A stretch of 64,000 nucleotides of DNA from an uncultured Rhizobiaceae bacterium. GTDB taxonomy: Bacteria > Pseudomonadota > Alphaproteobacteria > Rhizobiales > Rhizobiaceae. The notes below the pieces were generated by a model that was given only the letters and a program-made list of their open reading frames with translations, was not told the DNA's origin and did no database searches. The stretch spans positions 124,001 to 188,000 of the forward strand of contig CAMYMG010000013.1 in assembly GCA_947259295.1 (NCBI GenBank), given 5' to 3'. The position numbers and the translations under genes were made by a program. Positions within the stretch are counted from its first letter, which is position 1. Each line of letters begins with the position of its first letter. This document shows, piece by piece, positions 42,027-51,343 of the stretch.

Positions 42027-43655
42027 GTGACGCACGAGGTGACGAACCAGCCGCCGCCGCTTACCGGCAGCAACGCCTGGCGAGGAGATCCGCTGCTCAT
42101 CCAGATCGCCGAGAATTTCTCGGCCCCGGTGCGCAAGGATCTTGATATGCTCGGCCGGTTCGTGCTGACCCACGAGGCACAGGATCTGGCGCGACTGGCC
42201 AACACCGAAACGCCGCTGCTGAAGACACACGACCGCCAGGGCCACCGCATCGACATCGTCGAGTTTCACCCGGCCTATCACGCGCTGATGCGCCGCTCGA
42301 TGGCGAGCGGCCTGCACTCTTCGGTCTGGGAAAACGGCGCCGACGAGACCGGCCGGCGCCATCAGGTGCGCGCCGCGCGCTTCTATCTCACGTCGCAGTT
42401 GGAGACCGGGCACCTGTGCCCGATTACCATGACCAATGCGTCGCTGGCCGCCCTGATGGCCAGCCCAAAACTGTTCCGCGAGTGGGCGCCGCGCATTACC
42501 CGGCGCAAATACGACCAGAGCCAGAAGCCGCCGGTCGAAAAGACCGGACTGACGCTCGGCATGGGCATGACCGAGAAACAGGGTGGCACCGACGTGCGCG
42601 CCAACACGACGCGCGCCGAGCGGGTCGGCAACGGTTTCTATCGCCTGACAGGCCACAAATGGTTCATGTCGGCGCCAATGTCGGACGCCTTCCTGATGCT
42701 CGCCCAGGCCAATGAAGGCCTGTCGGCGTTCCTGGTGCCGCGGCTCCTGGGCGACGGCTCTGGCAACGGCTTTCGTTTCCAGCGACTCAAGGACAAGCTA
42801 GGCAACCGTTCGAACGCCTCGTCCGAGGTCGAGTTCGTCGGCGCCATCGGCGAGATGGTCGGCGAACCGGGTGCCGGCATCAAGACGATCATGGACATGG
42901 TGACGCTGACCAGGCTGGACTGTGCTGTCGCCTCGTCCGGCCTGATGCGCGCCGGGCTCGCGGAAGCAGTCCACCACACCAGGCACCGCACCGTGTTCGG
43001 CAAGAAACTGTTCGACCAGGCGCTGATGCAGCGCGTGCTGGCCGATATGGCATTGGACGTTGCAGGCGCGACGGCGCTTGCCTTCCGGCTCGCCCGCTCG
43101 TTTGACGAGGCGGCCAGCGACCGTGGCGAGGCGTCGTTCGCCCGCGCCATGACGCCGGTGGTGAAATACTGGGTCTGCAAGATCGCGCCGGCGCTGCTCT
43201 ATGAGGCGATGGAGTGCCTCGGCGGCAACGGCTATGTCGAGGAGGCGCCGCTGGCGCGCTACTATCGCGAAGCGCCCGTCAACGCCATCTGGGAAGGCTC
43301 CGGCAATGTCATGGCACTCGACGTGCTGCGCGTCCTCGAGCGGGCCCCGGCGCTGTTCGACGAGGTGCTCGCCGGCATCGAGCGCGATCTGGGGCAGGGC
43401 GGACCGGGCACCGTCGCAGTGCTGCGCGCCGCTATGCAGGTCGCGGCGTCCGACGAGGGATCGGCGCGCATCCTGACGGAACAGCTGGCGCTGTCGGCTG
43501 CGGCCGCCGAACTGAAGCGCATGGGGGCCGGGCGCATAGCCGACGCCTTCATCGAGACGCGTCTCGCCGGCCAGTGGCGAACGACCTATGGCATGATCGA
43601 CGCGCGCCACGACGCGCGGCTTATTCTGGATACGCTCTATCCGCCGACGAACTGA
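42027..43655 (+). CDS. AidB-like acyl-CoA dehydrogenase
   Basis: This 542-residue flavoprotein resembles AidB, the alkylation-response protein related to isovaleryl-CoA dehydrogenase. Landmarks are TGLTLGMGMTEKQGGTDVRANT, LTGHKWFMSAPMSDAF, RTVFGKKLFDQALMQRVLAD and AMECLGGNGYVEEAPLARYY. The C-terminal AidB-specific helical extension (about 440-542) is present, and the length equals E. coli AidB (541). A dehydrogenase or DNA-protective role is possible. The GTG at 42027 has AAGGAC upstream. Its 3' end overlaps the AEC transporter by 19 bp. Confidence 0.9.
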   Translation: MTHEVTNQPPPLTGSNAWRGDPLLIQIAENFSAPVRKDLDMLGRFVLTHEAQDLARLANTETPLLKTHDRQGHRIDIVEFHPAYHALMRRSMASGLHSSVWENGADETGRRHQVRAARFYLTSQLETGHLCPITMTNASLAALMASPKLFREWAPRITRRKYDQSQKPPVEKTGLTLGMGMTEKQGGTDVRANTTRAERVGNGFYRLTGHKWFMSAPMSDAFLMLAQANEGLSAFLVPRLLGDGSGNGFRFQRLKDKLGNRSNASSEVEFVGAIGEMVGEPGAGIKTIMDMVTLTRLDCAVASSGLMRAGLAEAVHHTRHRTVFGKKLFDQALMQRVLADMALDVAGATALAFRLARSFDEAASDRGEASFARAMTPVVKYWVCKIAPALLYEAMECLGGNGYVEEAPLARYYREAPVNAIWEGSGNVMALDVLRVLERAPALFDEVLAGIERDLGQGGPGTVAVLRAAMQVAASDEGSARILTEQLALSAAAAELKRMGAGRIADAFIETRLAGQWRTTYGMIDARHDARLILDTLYPPTN

Positions 43656-44572
43656 GCCAGCGCCAGCATCGCCGGGATGGTGAAGAACGATACCGCGGTC
43701 TGCAGCGTCGTCACGGCTGCATAGAGCGGTGCGTCGCCGCCAAGCTGGCGCGCCAGCAGGTAGCCGTTCATCGCCGTCGGCACCGCGGCACACAGCGTCA
43801 GATAGACGAGGTCGGGGCCTGTTACACCGAACGCAAAGGCCACGCCGATGGCGACCAGCGGAAACAGGACCAGCTTGATCGCCATCGGCACCATCACCGC
43901 CGGTCCGGCGCCGAACAGTTCTTCCGGCCGCAGCCCCGAACCGATCGCGACCAGGCCCATGCCGAGGGCCGCGCGGCCGACCAGGTCGAGTGCCTCGTCG
44001 ACCGGCCCGTAGAGGCCGAACGGCATGAGCCGCATGACGATGCCGGCCACGCAGCCCAGGATCAGCGGATTGATCAGGATGTTCCTGCCGATACTGCGCC
44101 AGTCGGCGTCGCGCTCGGCAAACCGCATGACGACATAGACGGAAGCCAGGTTGATCGGAACGATGATCACCGCCATCGCCAGCGCGACGGTCGCCATGCC
44201 TTCCGGCGGAAAGATCTTCTGCGCCACGGCAAGCGCGATAAAACCGTTCCAGCGGATGCTGGTCTGGAAGACCGAAGAATATTGCCCCTTGCGGACCAGG
44301 CCCGAACCGATGAGCAACGGCGCCAGCGCGAAGGTAAGGGCGCACATTGAAACCACGGTGAACAGCAGCGCCGCCATCATCGTGTCGATCGAGAGGCCGG
44401 AGAAATCGGCCTTGTAGATCGTCGAGAACAGCAGCACCGGATAGAGAAACCAGTAGCCGAGCTGTTCCAGCCCCGGCCAGGCGGCCGGGTCGATCACAGT
44501 CGAGCGGCGCAACAAATTGCCCGCAACGATCAGCAGGAAAACCGGCAGGATGCTTTCAAAGATGGCGAGCAT
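43637..44572 (-). CDS. AEC-family transporter (auxin efflux carrier fold)
   Basis: This 311-residue inner-membrane protein has about ten hydrophobic segments in two five-helix halves, starting MLAIFESILPVFLLIVAGNL. VFQTSIRWNGFIALAVAQKI and the mid helix GRNILINPLILGCVAGIVM are typical of the AEC family of carboxylate or auxin exporters. Substrate is unknown. The ATG at 44572 is used because upstream in-frame sequence is short and Pro/Cys-rich. Its stop lies inside the convergent AidB-like gene. Confidence 0.9.
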   Translation of the reverse strand: MLAIFESILPVFLLIVAGNLLRRSTVIDPAAWPGLEQLGYWFLYPVLLFSTIYKADFSGLSIDTMMAALLFTVVSMCALTFALAPLLIGSGLVRKGQYSSVFQTSIRWNGFIALAVAQKIFPPEGMATVALAMAVIIVPINLASVYVVMRFAERDADWRSIGRNILINPLILGCVAGIVMRLMPFGLYGPVDEALDLVGRAALGMGLVAIGSGLRPEELFGAGPAVMVPMAIKLVLFPLVAIGVAFAFGVTGPDLVYLTLCAAVPTAMNGYLLARQLGGDAPLYAAVTTLQTAVSFFTIPAMLALAQFVGG

Positions 44573-44829
44573 GGGACACGCGGCGGGAGCACATGGGCGA
44601 CGCATAGGGTCCGGGTCCGCGCGTGTAAACCCGTCAAGCCATCGCGGCTTCGTCCACGGCGAAACTTTCTGTTAACCTTAACAATTGGTTTACGTTGAAA
44701 CGCAATTGCTGCCGGCCCACTCTTCAAGGGAGGCAGAAACAGGATTCCGATGCGCCATCTTCCGACCATGCTTGCGGCCTTCATCGAGGCCGGCGATTGC
44801 GCCTCCAGCGCTTCGGAGGGGAGCTTCAG

Positions 44830-45141
44830 ATGCGTTGGTTCCTGATTCTGTGGGCATTGCCGATGGGCATTTTCTGGGGCTGGTTCTACCTGTCGCTCAA
44901 TAACGTGAATTTCGGCTACGTCCTGATGACGCGCGACTTTCACGACCTGTTTTTTGAGCTCTATGGAAACATGCTGGGCGTAGATCCCGCGACTATCCCG
45001 CCGCTGGTCGCCCGCGCTTGCGTCCTGGACTCGCTGCTTCTGCTGGCAATCTGGGCGTTCCGGCGTCGCCAAACCCTCTTGGCCAGAGGGCGTGTGTTGC
45101 GGGACCGCTATTTCGGTGCCGCGTCTTCGCCGAGGGCATGA
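44830..45141 (+). CDS. Small membrane protein, DUF6105-like
   Basis: This 103-residue protein has an N-terminal hydrophobic helix ([20 protein letters not shown]) and a second one ([13 protein letters not shown], about 66-78) followed by RRRQ. The middle [20 protein letters not shown] matches, from memory, the Rhizobiales DUF6105 family. Function is unknown. GGAGGGGAGC precedes the ATG. Upstream (44671-44693) is an imperfect palindrome GTTAACC-N9-GGTTTAC. It overlaps the convergent ruvX end by 34 bp. Confidence 0.82.
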   Translation: MRWFLILWALPMGIFWGWFYLSLNNVNFGYVLMTRDFHDLFFELYGNMLGVDPATIPPLVARACVLDSLLLLAIWAFRRRQTLLARGRVLRDRYFGAASSPRA

Positions 45142-45593
45142 AGCCGGTCGAGCACGCCCTGCAGGATGAAGGCTGCGGCAGCCGAATCAATCTTCCCCGC
45201 GCGCTTCTTGCGTGAAAAATCCATCTCGATCAGCGTACGCTCCGCTGCCACCGTCGACAGGCGCTCGTCCCAGAAGAGGAAGGGCAGGTCGGTCAGCTTC
45301 GCCATGTTGCGGACGAAGGCGCGCGACGCCTGGGCGCGCGGACCTTCCGAGCCGTCCATGTTGATGGGCAGGCCGATCGCCACCGCCCCGACATTCTCCT
45401 TGGCCAGCAGGGCGAGCAGGCTCGCCGCATCGAGCGAAAACTTCTTCCGCAGGATGACGGGGCGGGGATGCGCGAAGGACAGGCCTCGGTCCGATACCGC
45501 AACGCCGATCGTCTTGTCGCCGAGATCGAGACCGGCGAGCGTCTTGCCGCCCTGCAGGGCCTGCACGACATCGTTTGCTGTGATGACCGGCAA
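45108..45593 (-). CDS. ruvX: RuvX/YqgF family Holliday-junction resolvase-like protein
   Basis: This 161-residue RNase H-fold protein is widely conserved and implicated in 16S rRNA 5' end maturation and proposed to act as a junction resolvase. It has [15 protein letters not shown] with catalytic Asp23, [18 protein letters not shown] in the middle, and the acidic [17 protein letters not shown] and [16 protein letters not shown] at the C-terminus. It is divergent from the UPF0173 hydrolase gene and overlaps the small membrane protein gene at its 3' end by 34 bp. Confidence 0.95.
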   Translation of the reverse strand: MPVITANDVVQALQGGKTLAGLDLGDKTIGVAVSDRGLSFAHPRPVILRKKFSLDAASLLALLAKENVGAVAIGLPINMDGSEGPRAQASRAFVRNMAKLTDLPFLFWDERLSTVAAERTLIEMDFSRKKRAGKIDSAAAAFILQGVLDRLHALGEDAAPK

Positions 45594-45667
45594 ATCGGCC
45601 GCCTCTTTTTGACTTAGCTGATGCGGGTTCTATCTTCCCGGCCAACGGAAATCGAGGACACAACGAC

Positions 45668-46369
45668 ATGAAACTGACCTGGTATGGCCACTCTGCCTTT
45701 CGCGTCGAGGCGGGTGACGCGAAAATCCTGATCGACCCGTTCCTGAGCGGCAACCCGGCCTGGGAAGGCGGCTGGGAGGGGCCGGCCGAGGGCGTCACCC
45801 ACGTGCTGCTGACGCATGGCCACAACGATCATGTCGGCGATGCACTCGCCATCCTCAAGAAGACCGGCGCGATGCTCGTCGCCAATGCCGAGATATCGGA
45901 CTATTTCAGCGGCAAGGGCGTCGAAAACGTCAACCCGGCAAACCATGGCGGCACGGTCGAATGCGGCGGCTTTACCAGCACGCTGGTCAATGCCGTGCAT
46001 TCGTCAGCCATGACCCTGGAGGACGGCTCCGCCGTCTATCTCGGCAATCCGGCCGGCCTGGTCCTGCATTTCCCCGGCGACAAGACGCTCTATCACATGG
46101 GCGATACGGACGTGTTTTCGGACATGGCGCTCATCAATGAACTGCACGACCCGAAGATCGGCCTGGTGCCGGTCGGCGACCGCTTCACCATGGGCGGCGC
46201 AGTCGCAGCACTGGCCTGCCGACGCTTCTTCGACTTCGAGGCCATCGTGCCCTGCCACTATGCGACCTTCGGCCTGCTCGACGAAACAGCGGAAAAATTC
46301 GTCGCCGGCATGGAGGGGTCCGGTGCCAACATTCTGGTGCCCGAAAAGGGCAAGTCGGTCCAGCTTTAG
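45668..46369 (+). CDS. UPF0173 metal-dependent hydrolase (metallo-beta-lactamase fold)
   Basis: This 233-residue protein starts [20 protein letters not shown], the hallmark of UPF0173 hydrolases. Metal ligands are visible in [41 protein letters not shown] and VPCHYATF, that is the HxHxDH, second His, Asp and last His. It is a cytosolic beta-lactamase-fold enzyme of unknown substrate. The gene is single, with ruvX divergent on the left and the outer-membrane protein gene 193 bp downstream. Confidence 0.95.
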   Translation: MKLTWYGHSAFRVEAGDAKILIDPFLSGNPAWEGGWEGPAEGVTHVLLTHGHNDHVGDALAILKKTGAMLVANAEISDYFSGKGVENVNPANHGGTVECGGFTSTLVNAVHSSAMTLEDGSAVYLGNPAGLVLHFPGDKTLYHMGDTDVFSDMALINELHDPKIGLVPVGDRFTMGGAVAALACRRFFDFEAIVPCHYATFGLLDETAEKFVAGMEGSGANILVPEKGKSVQL

Positions 46370-46480
46370 GCGCGGCCGCGAAGTCCAAGCCAAGGACAAA
46401 AGGCCCGCCGTGCCAATGCCGCCGCCGCCAATATTCGATTTGTTTACCATTTCATTACCCGCGGCTGTGTTACTTAAATA

Positions 46481-46515
46481 CAACCTGCTGAAGGTTGTCC
46501 GCGCCTATAAGGGCG
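46481..46515 (+). promoter_or_regulatory. Two adjacent stem-loops upstream of the outer-membrane protein
   Basis: CAACCT/AGGTTG (46481-46497) is followed immediately by GCGCC/GGCGC (46501-46515) in the 60-odd bases ahead of the start codon at 46563. They could fold in the mRNA leader of the beta-barrel gene. No known class was recognised. Confidence 0.45.
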
Positions 46516-46562
46516 CGACCTGAAGTGCATTGTCCGAGCGGCGGACGGAAACGGGGAGTATT

Positions 46563-47255
46563 ATGAAAAGTTTTGGTCGATTGGCGCTAGCGACGTCAGC
46601 GCTTCTGATCTCTGGCGGGGTTGCCTGCGCGGCCGACATGATGGCGGCCGAGTACGTCGACACGGCGGCACCGGCCATGTCAGGGTTTTACGGCACGCTG
46701 CATGGCGGTTTCTACATGCCGCAGGATCCTGATCTCACGATCGTTCCGCCCGGTGGTTTTCCGACCGGTGCTGGCAGTGCCAGTTCCGACAATGGCTATC
46801 GAGTGGGTGGTTCGCTTGGCTATGATTTCAATGCCAATTTCGGTGTTGAAGCGGAAGTGTCCTATGCCAAGGCGGATATCGACTCGCTCAACTTTGCATT
46901 CGGCTCGGCCGACACCGACGGCGACGGAAGTTCGCTGACATTGATGGGTAACCTCATTGCCGGCCAGCATTTCGGCGCATGGCGTCCTTACGTCGGCGCT
47001 GGCGTCGGCGCAGCACGTGTTTCATTAAACTCGGACTATGCCGACGGTCTCGACGATAGTGACTGGGCAGCCGCCGGACAGGTCTTCACCGGCATCGACT
47101 ACAATTTCACCGAGCGGCTTTCGCTTGGCGCTCGCTATCGCTTTCAGTACATTGGCTCGACCGATTACAACGATGGAATCGACGATCCTGTAGAGGTCGG
47201 CTCGATTCAGTCGCACAACATCGAAGCCGTGCTGAAAATGCGCTTCGGCAACTAA
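46563..47255 (+). CDS. Outer-membrane beta-barrel protein (OmpW/Omp25-like)
   Basis: This 230-residue protein has a signal peptide (MKSFGRLALATSALLISGGV, cleaved near ACA-AD). The mature part has alternating amphipathic strands of an eight-stranded barrel: SGFYGTLHGGFYMPQ, YRVGGSLGYDFNANFGVEAE, PYVGAGVGAARVSLN, YNFTERLSLGARYRFQYIGS. The C-terminus VLKMRFGN ends in an aromatic-containing strand, as needed for BAM insertion. It is probably a rhizobial 31-kDa/Omp25-type surface protein. GGGGAG precedes the ATG, and two stem-loops lie in the leader. Confidence 0.9.
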   Translation: MKSFGRLALATSALLISGGVACAADMMAAEYVDTAAPAMSGFYGTLHGGFYMPQDPDLTIVPPGGFPTGAGSASSDNGYRVGGSLGYDFNANFGVEAEVSYAKADIDSLNFAFGSADTDGDGSSLTLMGNLIAGQHFGAWRPYVGAGVGAARVSLNSDYADGLDDSDWAAAGQVFTGIDYNFTERLSLGARYRFQYIGSTDYNDGIDDPVEVGSIQSHNIEAVLKMRFGN

Positions 47256-47569
47256 TCGGCACAGGTCGGCGGCGGGTCCAGCCCGCCGTCGTCTGCCGAT
47301 ACAGGCGTGATTTGGAACGACTCTGTTCGCCGCAAGGCCTCCCAACGCGTGAACACCAAGTCGTGCCCTTTCACGCGCCCCTCGTGGCAGGCGAAGCAGG
47401 TTTGGTGCGGCGCCGCGTCGACGGGCTTGCCGGCTATGAGACGGCCGAAACCCCGGCCGCCGCTGTCAGGATACCGCTTGGTGTCCTGGCCCGCTACGGC
47501 CATCAAACGCATCTGGCGAACGATGGAAGCGCCGACTCGCGCGATCAGTCGAGCCCAGTGCCATTCGCT
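47252..47569 (-). pseudogene. Remnant of a cytochrome P460-like gene (3' fragment)
   Basis: The open frame (about 105 codons, no proper start region) encodes GQDTKRYPDSGGRGFGRLIA, then AGKPVDAAPHQTCFACHEGR with a CxxCH haem-attachment motif, then VKGHDLVFTRW. This matches the remembered C-terminal third of cytochrome P460 proteins. The upstream part, where the signal peptide and beta domain should be, is interrupted by a stop just before 47569 and is not recognisable in any frame. It probably decayed after losing its 5' half. It overlaps the last 4 bp of the barrel gene. Confidence 0.5.
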
Positions 47570-47854
47570 TCAATGGGATGCGATGTCATTCGATCGGCCT
47601 TTCCGGACTGTTTAATCCAATTCATTGTGATGGGCTTTTCGATTGCCCGGCTATCGTTGGCCCTGCGTTCACGCCCGGCTTCAAAGCGCAGTCCGAATAG
47701 TGCAATGGAGGGGAACCGGGGACGATCCGTCCGCAGTACGGGCGGCATGTCTCGCCGAACCCCACGAGCCATGCCGAGGAATGCCGCCTGTTGCGCCTCG
47801 GCCGACGCGCCGCTATAGCGCGGGCGGTAGTTCCGCGCTCTGCAAGAGGTCCGC
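47570..47854. other. Intergenic region upstream of gatC
   Basis: These 285 bp between the cytochrome remnant and gatC hold no supported gene. It may include decayed 5' sequence of the P460-like gene and the gat promoter, neither of which could be placed. Confidence 0.5.
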
Positions 47855-48142
47855 ATGTCCGTCGATATTCCAACCGTCAAGCGCGTTGCGCGCCTTGCCC
47901 GCATTGCCGTCAGCGACGCGGATGCCGAGCGCATGACCGGCGAGCTGAACGTCATTCTGGGCTTCGTGGAGCAATTGAACGAAGTCGATGTCACCGGCGT
48001 CGAGCCGATGACGTCTGTCATCCCCATGGACATGAAGAAGCGGCAGGATGTGGTGACCGACGGCGACAAGCCGGCCGACATCGTTGCCAACGCACCGGCG
48101 ACCGACGAGAATTTCTTCCTGGTGCCGAAGGTGGTGGAGTAG
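47855..48142 (+). CDS. gatC: Aspartyl/glutamyl-tRNA amidotransferase subunit C
   Basis: This 95-residue subunit of the GatCAB complex converts Glu-tRNA(Gln) and Asp-tRNA(Asn) to the amides. It starts [20 protein letters not shown] and has [20 protein letters not shown] and the C-terminal [11 protein letters not shown], all typical. It binds between GatA and GatB. A GNAT gene 6 bp downstream separates it from gatA; gatB is not in this window after gatA. Confidence 0.96.
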   Translation: MSVDIPTVKRVARLARIAVSDADAERMTGELNVILGFVEQLNEVDVTGVEPMTSVIPMDMKKRQDVVTDGDKPADIVANAPATDENFFLVPKVVE

Positions 48143-48148
48143 CGGCCA

Positions 48149-48616
48149 ATGGCGGTCGAGATTTCCGTGGAAAGCCCGCTGCAGGACGACGTGCGCGCCA
48201 TGGTGGCGGAGCTCAACGCCTACATGATCCCGCTGACGCCGCGCGAGTTCCAGTTTCAGCTGACGGTCGAGCAAATGGCCGATCCCTCAGTGACCATGCT
48301 GATGGCGCGCGACGAGGCAGGCAGCGCGGTCGGCATGGCATCGCTGAAGGACCATGGCGGCGGGCTCGGCGAGGTCAAGCGCATGTTCACGCGCCCGGCG
48401 GTTCGCGGCAAGCGCGTCGGAGCGCAACTGTTGCAGCGGATCGAACAGCTGGCGCGCGAAAAAGGAATCTCCCGGCTGGTGCTTGAGACCGGCGAGGCGC
48501 CGGGTTTCGAGCCGGCCTGGCGGGTCTATGAGCGCGGCGGCTTCACGGTCTGCGGCGCGGTGCTCGATTATCCCGATTCCGGGTTTTCCCGGTTTTATGA
48601 AAAGAAGATTGCCTGA
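48149..48616 (+). CDS. GNAT-family N-acetyltransferase between gatC and gatA
   Basis: This 155-residue GNAT protein resembles small uncharacterised acetyltransferases. The acetyl-CoA motif lies near residues 80-103 ([20 protein letters not shown]), with [20 protein letters not shown] and [13 protein letters not shown]-type end motif. Substrate is unknown. It is wedged in the gat operon: 6 bp after gatC, and its TGA overlaps the gatA ATG (TGATG), so translation is coupled with gatA. This hints at a role linked to translation, but coincidental placement is possible. Confidence 0.88.
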   Translation: MAVEISVESPLQDDVRAMVAELNAYMIPLTPREFQFQLTVEQMADPSVTMLMARDEAGSAVGMASLKDHGGGLGEVKRMFTRPAVRGKRVGAQLLQRIEQLAREKGISRLVLETGEAPGFEPAWRVYERGGFTVCGAVLDYPDSGFSRFYEKKIA

Positions 48617-50184
48617 TGACCGATGTGACGAGACTGACAATTGCCGAGGCCCGCGCCAAGCTGCGCGGCAAGGAGATTTCGGCGCTGGAGATCACCGACG
48701 CCTACCTGTCGGCGATCGACCAGGCAAACCCGCATCTCAACGCCTATGTGGCGGTGACGCATGACAAGGCGCGCGCCATGGCGGCCGCCTCCGACGCCAA
48801 GCTGGCGAAAGGCGAGGGCGGTGCGCTGGAAGGAATCCCGCTCGGCATCAAGGACCTGTTCGGCACCGAGGGCGTTCATACCCAGGCCGCGAGCCACGTG
48901 CTCGATGGTTTCAAGCCGCGCTACGAATCGACGGTCACGGCCAATCTCTGGGCCGATGGTGCGGTGATGCTCGGCAAGCTCAACATGGACGAGTTCGCCA
49001 TGGGCTCGTCCAACGAGACATCCTACTACGGTCCGGTCATCAACCCGTGGCGTAGGTCACGCGAGGAAACCAGCGTCATGCCGACCGCACACCAGGGTGA
49101 CGCCGCCTTCGTCACCTCCGGCGGCGGGGTCAGGCAGACGCGGACGCTCGACAATGCGCAGCTGGTGCCGGGCGGCTCGTCGGGCGGCTCGGCCGCCGCC
49201 GTCTCGGCCTTCCTCTGCGCCGGCGCTACCGCCACCGACACCGGCGGCTCGATCCGCCAGCCGGCGGCCTTCACCGGCACGGTCGGCATCAAGCCGACCT
49301 ACGGCCGCTGCTCACGCTGGGGCATCGTCGCCTTTGCCTCCTCGCTCGACCAGGCCGGTCCGATAGCCCGCGACGTGCGCGACGCCGCGATCATGCTGAA
49401 ATCGATGGCCTCGGTGGATCCCAAGGACACGACCTCGGTCGATCGCCCGGTACCCGACTACGAGGCCGCACTCGGCAGGTCCATCAAGGGCATGAAGGTC
49501 GGCATTCCAAGGGAATACCGCATGGACGGCATGCCGGGCGAGATCGAGGAACTCTGGCAGAAGGGCATCGCCTGGTTGCGCGACGCCGGCGCGGAGATCG
49601 TCGACATCTCGCTGCCGCACACCAAATACGCGCTGCCGGCCTATTACATCGTAGCCCCGGCCGAAGCCTCTTCGAATCTCGCCCGCTACGATGGCGTCCG
49701 CTACGGGCTGCGCGTGCCGGGCAAGGACATCACCGACATGTACGAGCAGACCCGCGCCGCCGGCTTCGGCCGCGAGGTGCAGCGCCGCATCATGATCGGC
49801 ACCTATGTGCTGTCGGCCGGCTATTACGACGCCTACTACCTGAAGGCACAGAAGGTGCGCACGCTGATCAAGCGCGATTTCGAAGCCGTCTTCGGTGCCG
49901 GCGTCGACGTCATTCTGACGCCGGCCACCCCGTCCGCCGCCTTCGGCGTCGCCGACCAGGACATGGCAGCCGACCCGGTGAAGATGTATCTCAACGACGT
50001 CTTCACCGTCACCGTCAACATGGCCGGCCTGCCTGGCATTTCGGTCCCCGCCGGCCTCGACTCCCACGGCCTGCCGCTCGGCCTGCAGCTCATCGGAAAA
50101 CCTTTCGATGAAGAGACCCTGTTCCAGACCGGCCACGTCATCGAACAGGCAGCTGGCAGGTTTTCCCCGGAAAGCTGGTGGTAG
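48616..50184 (+). CDS. gatA: Aspartyl/glutamyl-tRNA amidotransferase subunit A
   Basis: This 522-residue amidase subunit releases ammonia from glutamine for tRNA-linked amidation. The Ser-cisSer-Lys triad is present: Lys79 in [10 protein letters not shown], then [11 protein letters not shown] (about 186-196) and [12 protein letters not shown] (nucleophile near residue 213). Between NPWRR (about 143-147) and LVPGGSSGG lies an extra stretch of about 30 residues (S148-Q182 region, including [16 protein letters not shown]) not found in typical GatA (about 490 residues). Otherwise the fold is complete. Translationally coupled to the GNAT gene upstream. Confidence 0.95.
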   Translation: MTDVTRLTIAEARAKLRGKEISALEITDAYLSAIDQANPHLNAYVAVTHDKARAMAAASDAKLAKGEGGALEGIPLGIKDLFGTEGVHTQAASHVLDGFKPRYESTVTANLWADGAVMLGKLNMDEFAMGSSNETSYYGPVINPWRRSREETSVMPTAHQGDAAFVTSGGGVRQTRTLDNAQLVPGGSSGGSAAAVSAFLCAGATATDTGGSIRQPAAFTGTVGIKPTYGRCSRWGIVAFASSLDQAGPIARDVRDAAIMLKSMASVDPKDTTSVDRPVPDYEAALGRSIKGMKVGIPREYRMDGMPGEIEELWQKGIAWLRDAGAEIVDISLPHTKYALPAYYIVAPAEASSNLARYDGVRYGLRVPGKDITDMYEQTRAAGFGREVQRRIMIGTYVLSAGYYDAYYLKAQKVRTLIKRDFEAVFGAGVDVILTPATPSAAFGVADQDMAADPVKMYLNDVFTVTVNMAGLPGISVPAGLDSHGLPLGLQLIGKPFDEETLFQTGHVIEQAAGRFSPESWW

Positions 50185-50253
50185 GTTGTATCTGCTCGTT
50201 CGGGCGGTATAGTCATATTGCGCGCATGTCCGGAGCCCACACCAATACTGGAG

Positions 50254-51237
50254 ATGCTTCGATTGCCGCCAATCTCTGACAGTCGCAAACGCATCCTTGT
50301 AACGGGGGGCGCAGGCTTTCTCGGTTCGCATCTCATCGACCGCCTGCTCGCGCAAGGCCATGAGGTCATCTGCGTCGACAATCTGTTCTCGTCGACCAAG
50401 CGCAACATCGATCACCTGCATCTCAACCCGCGCTTCGAGTTCATGCGCCACGATGTCTGCTTTCCGCTCTATGTCGAGGTCGACGAGATCTACAATCTTG
50501 CCTGTCCGGCCTCGCCGGTTCACTACCAGCATGACCCGATCCAGACGCTGAAGACATCGGTGCACGGCGCCATCAACATGCTGGGTCTTGCCAAGCGGCT
50601 GAAGTGCAAGATCCTGCAGGCCTCGACCAGCGAGGTCTATGGCGACCCGGTGACACACCCGCAGACCGAGGAATACTGGGGCAATGTCAACCCGATCGGA
50701 CCGCGGGCCTGCTATGACGAGGGCAAGCGTGCCGCCGAGACGCTGTTCTTCGATTATCACCGCCAGGCCGGCGTGCCGATCAAGGTGGCGCGCATCTTCA
50801 ACACCTACGGACCGCGCATGCACCGACAGGACGGTCGGGTTGTGTCGAATTTCATCGTCCAGGCGCTGCTTGGCCAGCCGATAACCATCTATGGCGACGG
50901 CAGCCAGACGCGCTCTTTCTGCTATGTCGACGACCTGCTCGACGGGCTGGTCAAACTGATGGCCACACCAGACGATGTCATTGGACCGATCAACATCGGC
51001 AACACCCGCGAATTCACTATATTGCAGCTGGCTGAAATGGTTATCGAGGCGACCGGCTCGTCGTCGAGGATCGTGCTTCATCCGGTGCCGCAGGATGATC
51101 CGAAGCAACGCCAGCCCGACATATCCAGGGCTCGCGCCATACTCGGTTGGGAGCCGACGGTTCCGGTGCGCGACGGACTCGAGCGCACCGTTGCCTATTT
51201 CCGTGAATTGTTGGGCGCCGAGATCAGCGCCATCTAG
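50254..51237 (+). CDS. UDP-glucuronate decarboxylase (UDP-xylose synthase)
   Basis: This 327-residue extended SDR converts UDP-glucuronate to UDP-xylose, a precursor for envelope or exopolysaccharide. GGAGFLGSH (18-26) binds [23 protein letters not shown] and [20 protein letters not shown] carry the Ser, Tyr and Lys of the active site, and [11 protein letters not shown] and [10 protein letters not shown] fit the Uxs group closely. The start is uncertain: ATG at 50254 has GGAG too near, while TTG at 50263 would have GGAG eight bases away. No glycosyltransferase is adjacent. Confidence 0.92.
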   Translation: MLRLPPISDSRKRILVTGGAGFLGSHLIDRLLAQGHEVICVDNLFSSTKRNIDHLHLNPRFEFMRHDVCFPLYVEVDEIYNLACPASPVHYQHDPIQTLKTSVHGAINMLGLAKRLKCKILQASTSEVYGDPVTHPQTEEYWGNVNPIGPRACYDEGKRAAETLFFDYHRQAGVPIKVARIFNTYGPRMHRQDGRVVSNFIVQALLGQPITIYGDGSQTRSFCYVDDLLDGLVKLMATPDDVIGPINIGNTREFTILQLAEMVIEATGSSSRIVLHPVPQDDPKQRQPDISRARAILGWEPTVPVRDGLERTVAYFRELLGAEISAI

Positions 51238-51343
51238 CGCTGGTTAGCCCGACGTTGGGCAGGCCTTGTCAACAGCATTACGCCCGGCTTGCGTTGCGGG
51301 CGCCGGCCGTGATTGGTAGCGTCCGGCAACCGGAGCGTCCTGC

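Noticed and set aside
47268-47290. GC hairpin after the outer-membrane protein gene read as a terminator
   Set aside because: GGCGGG-N5-CCCGCC has no T-tract on either strand and lies within the P460-like remnant.
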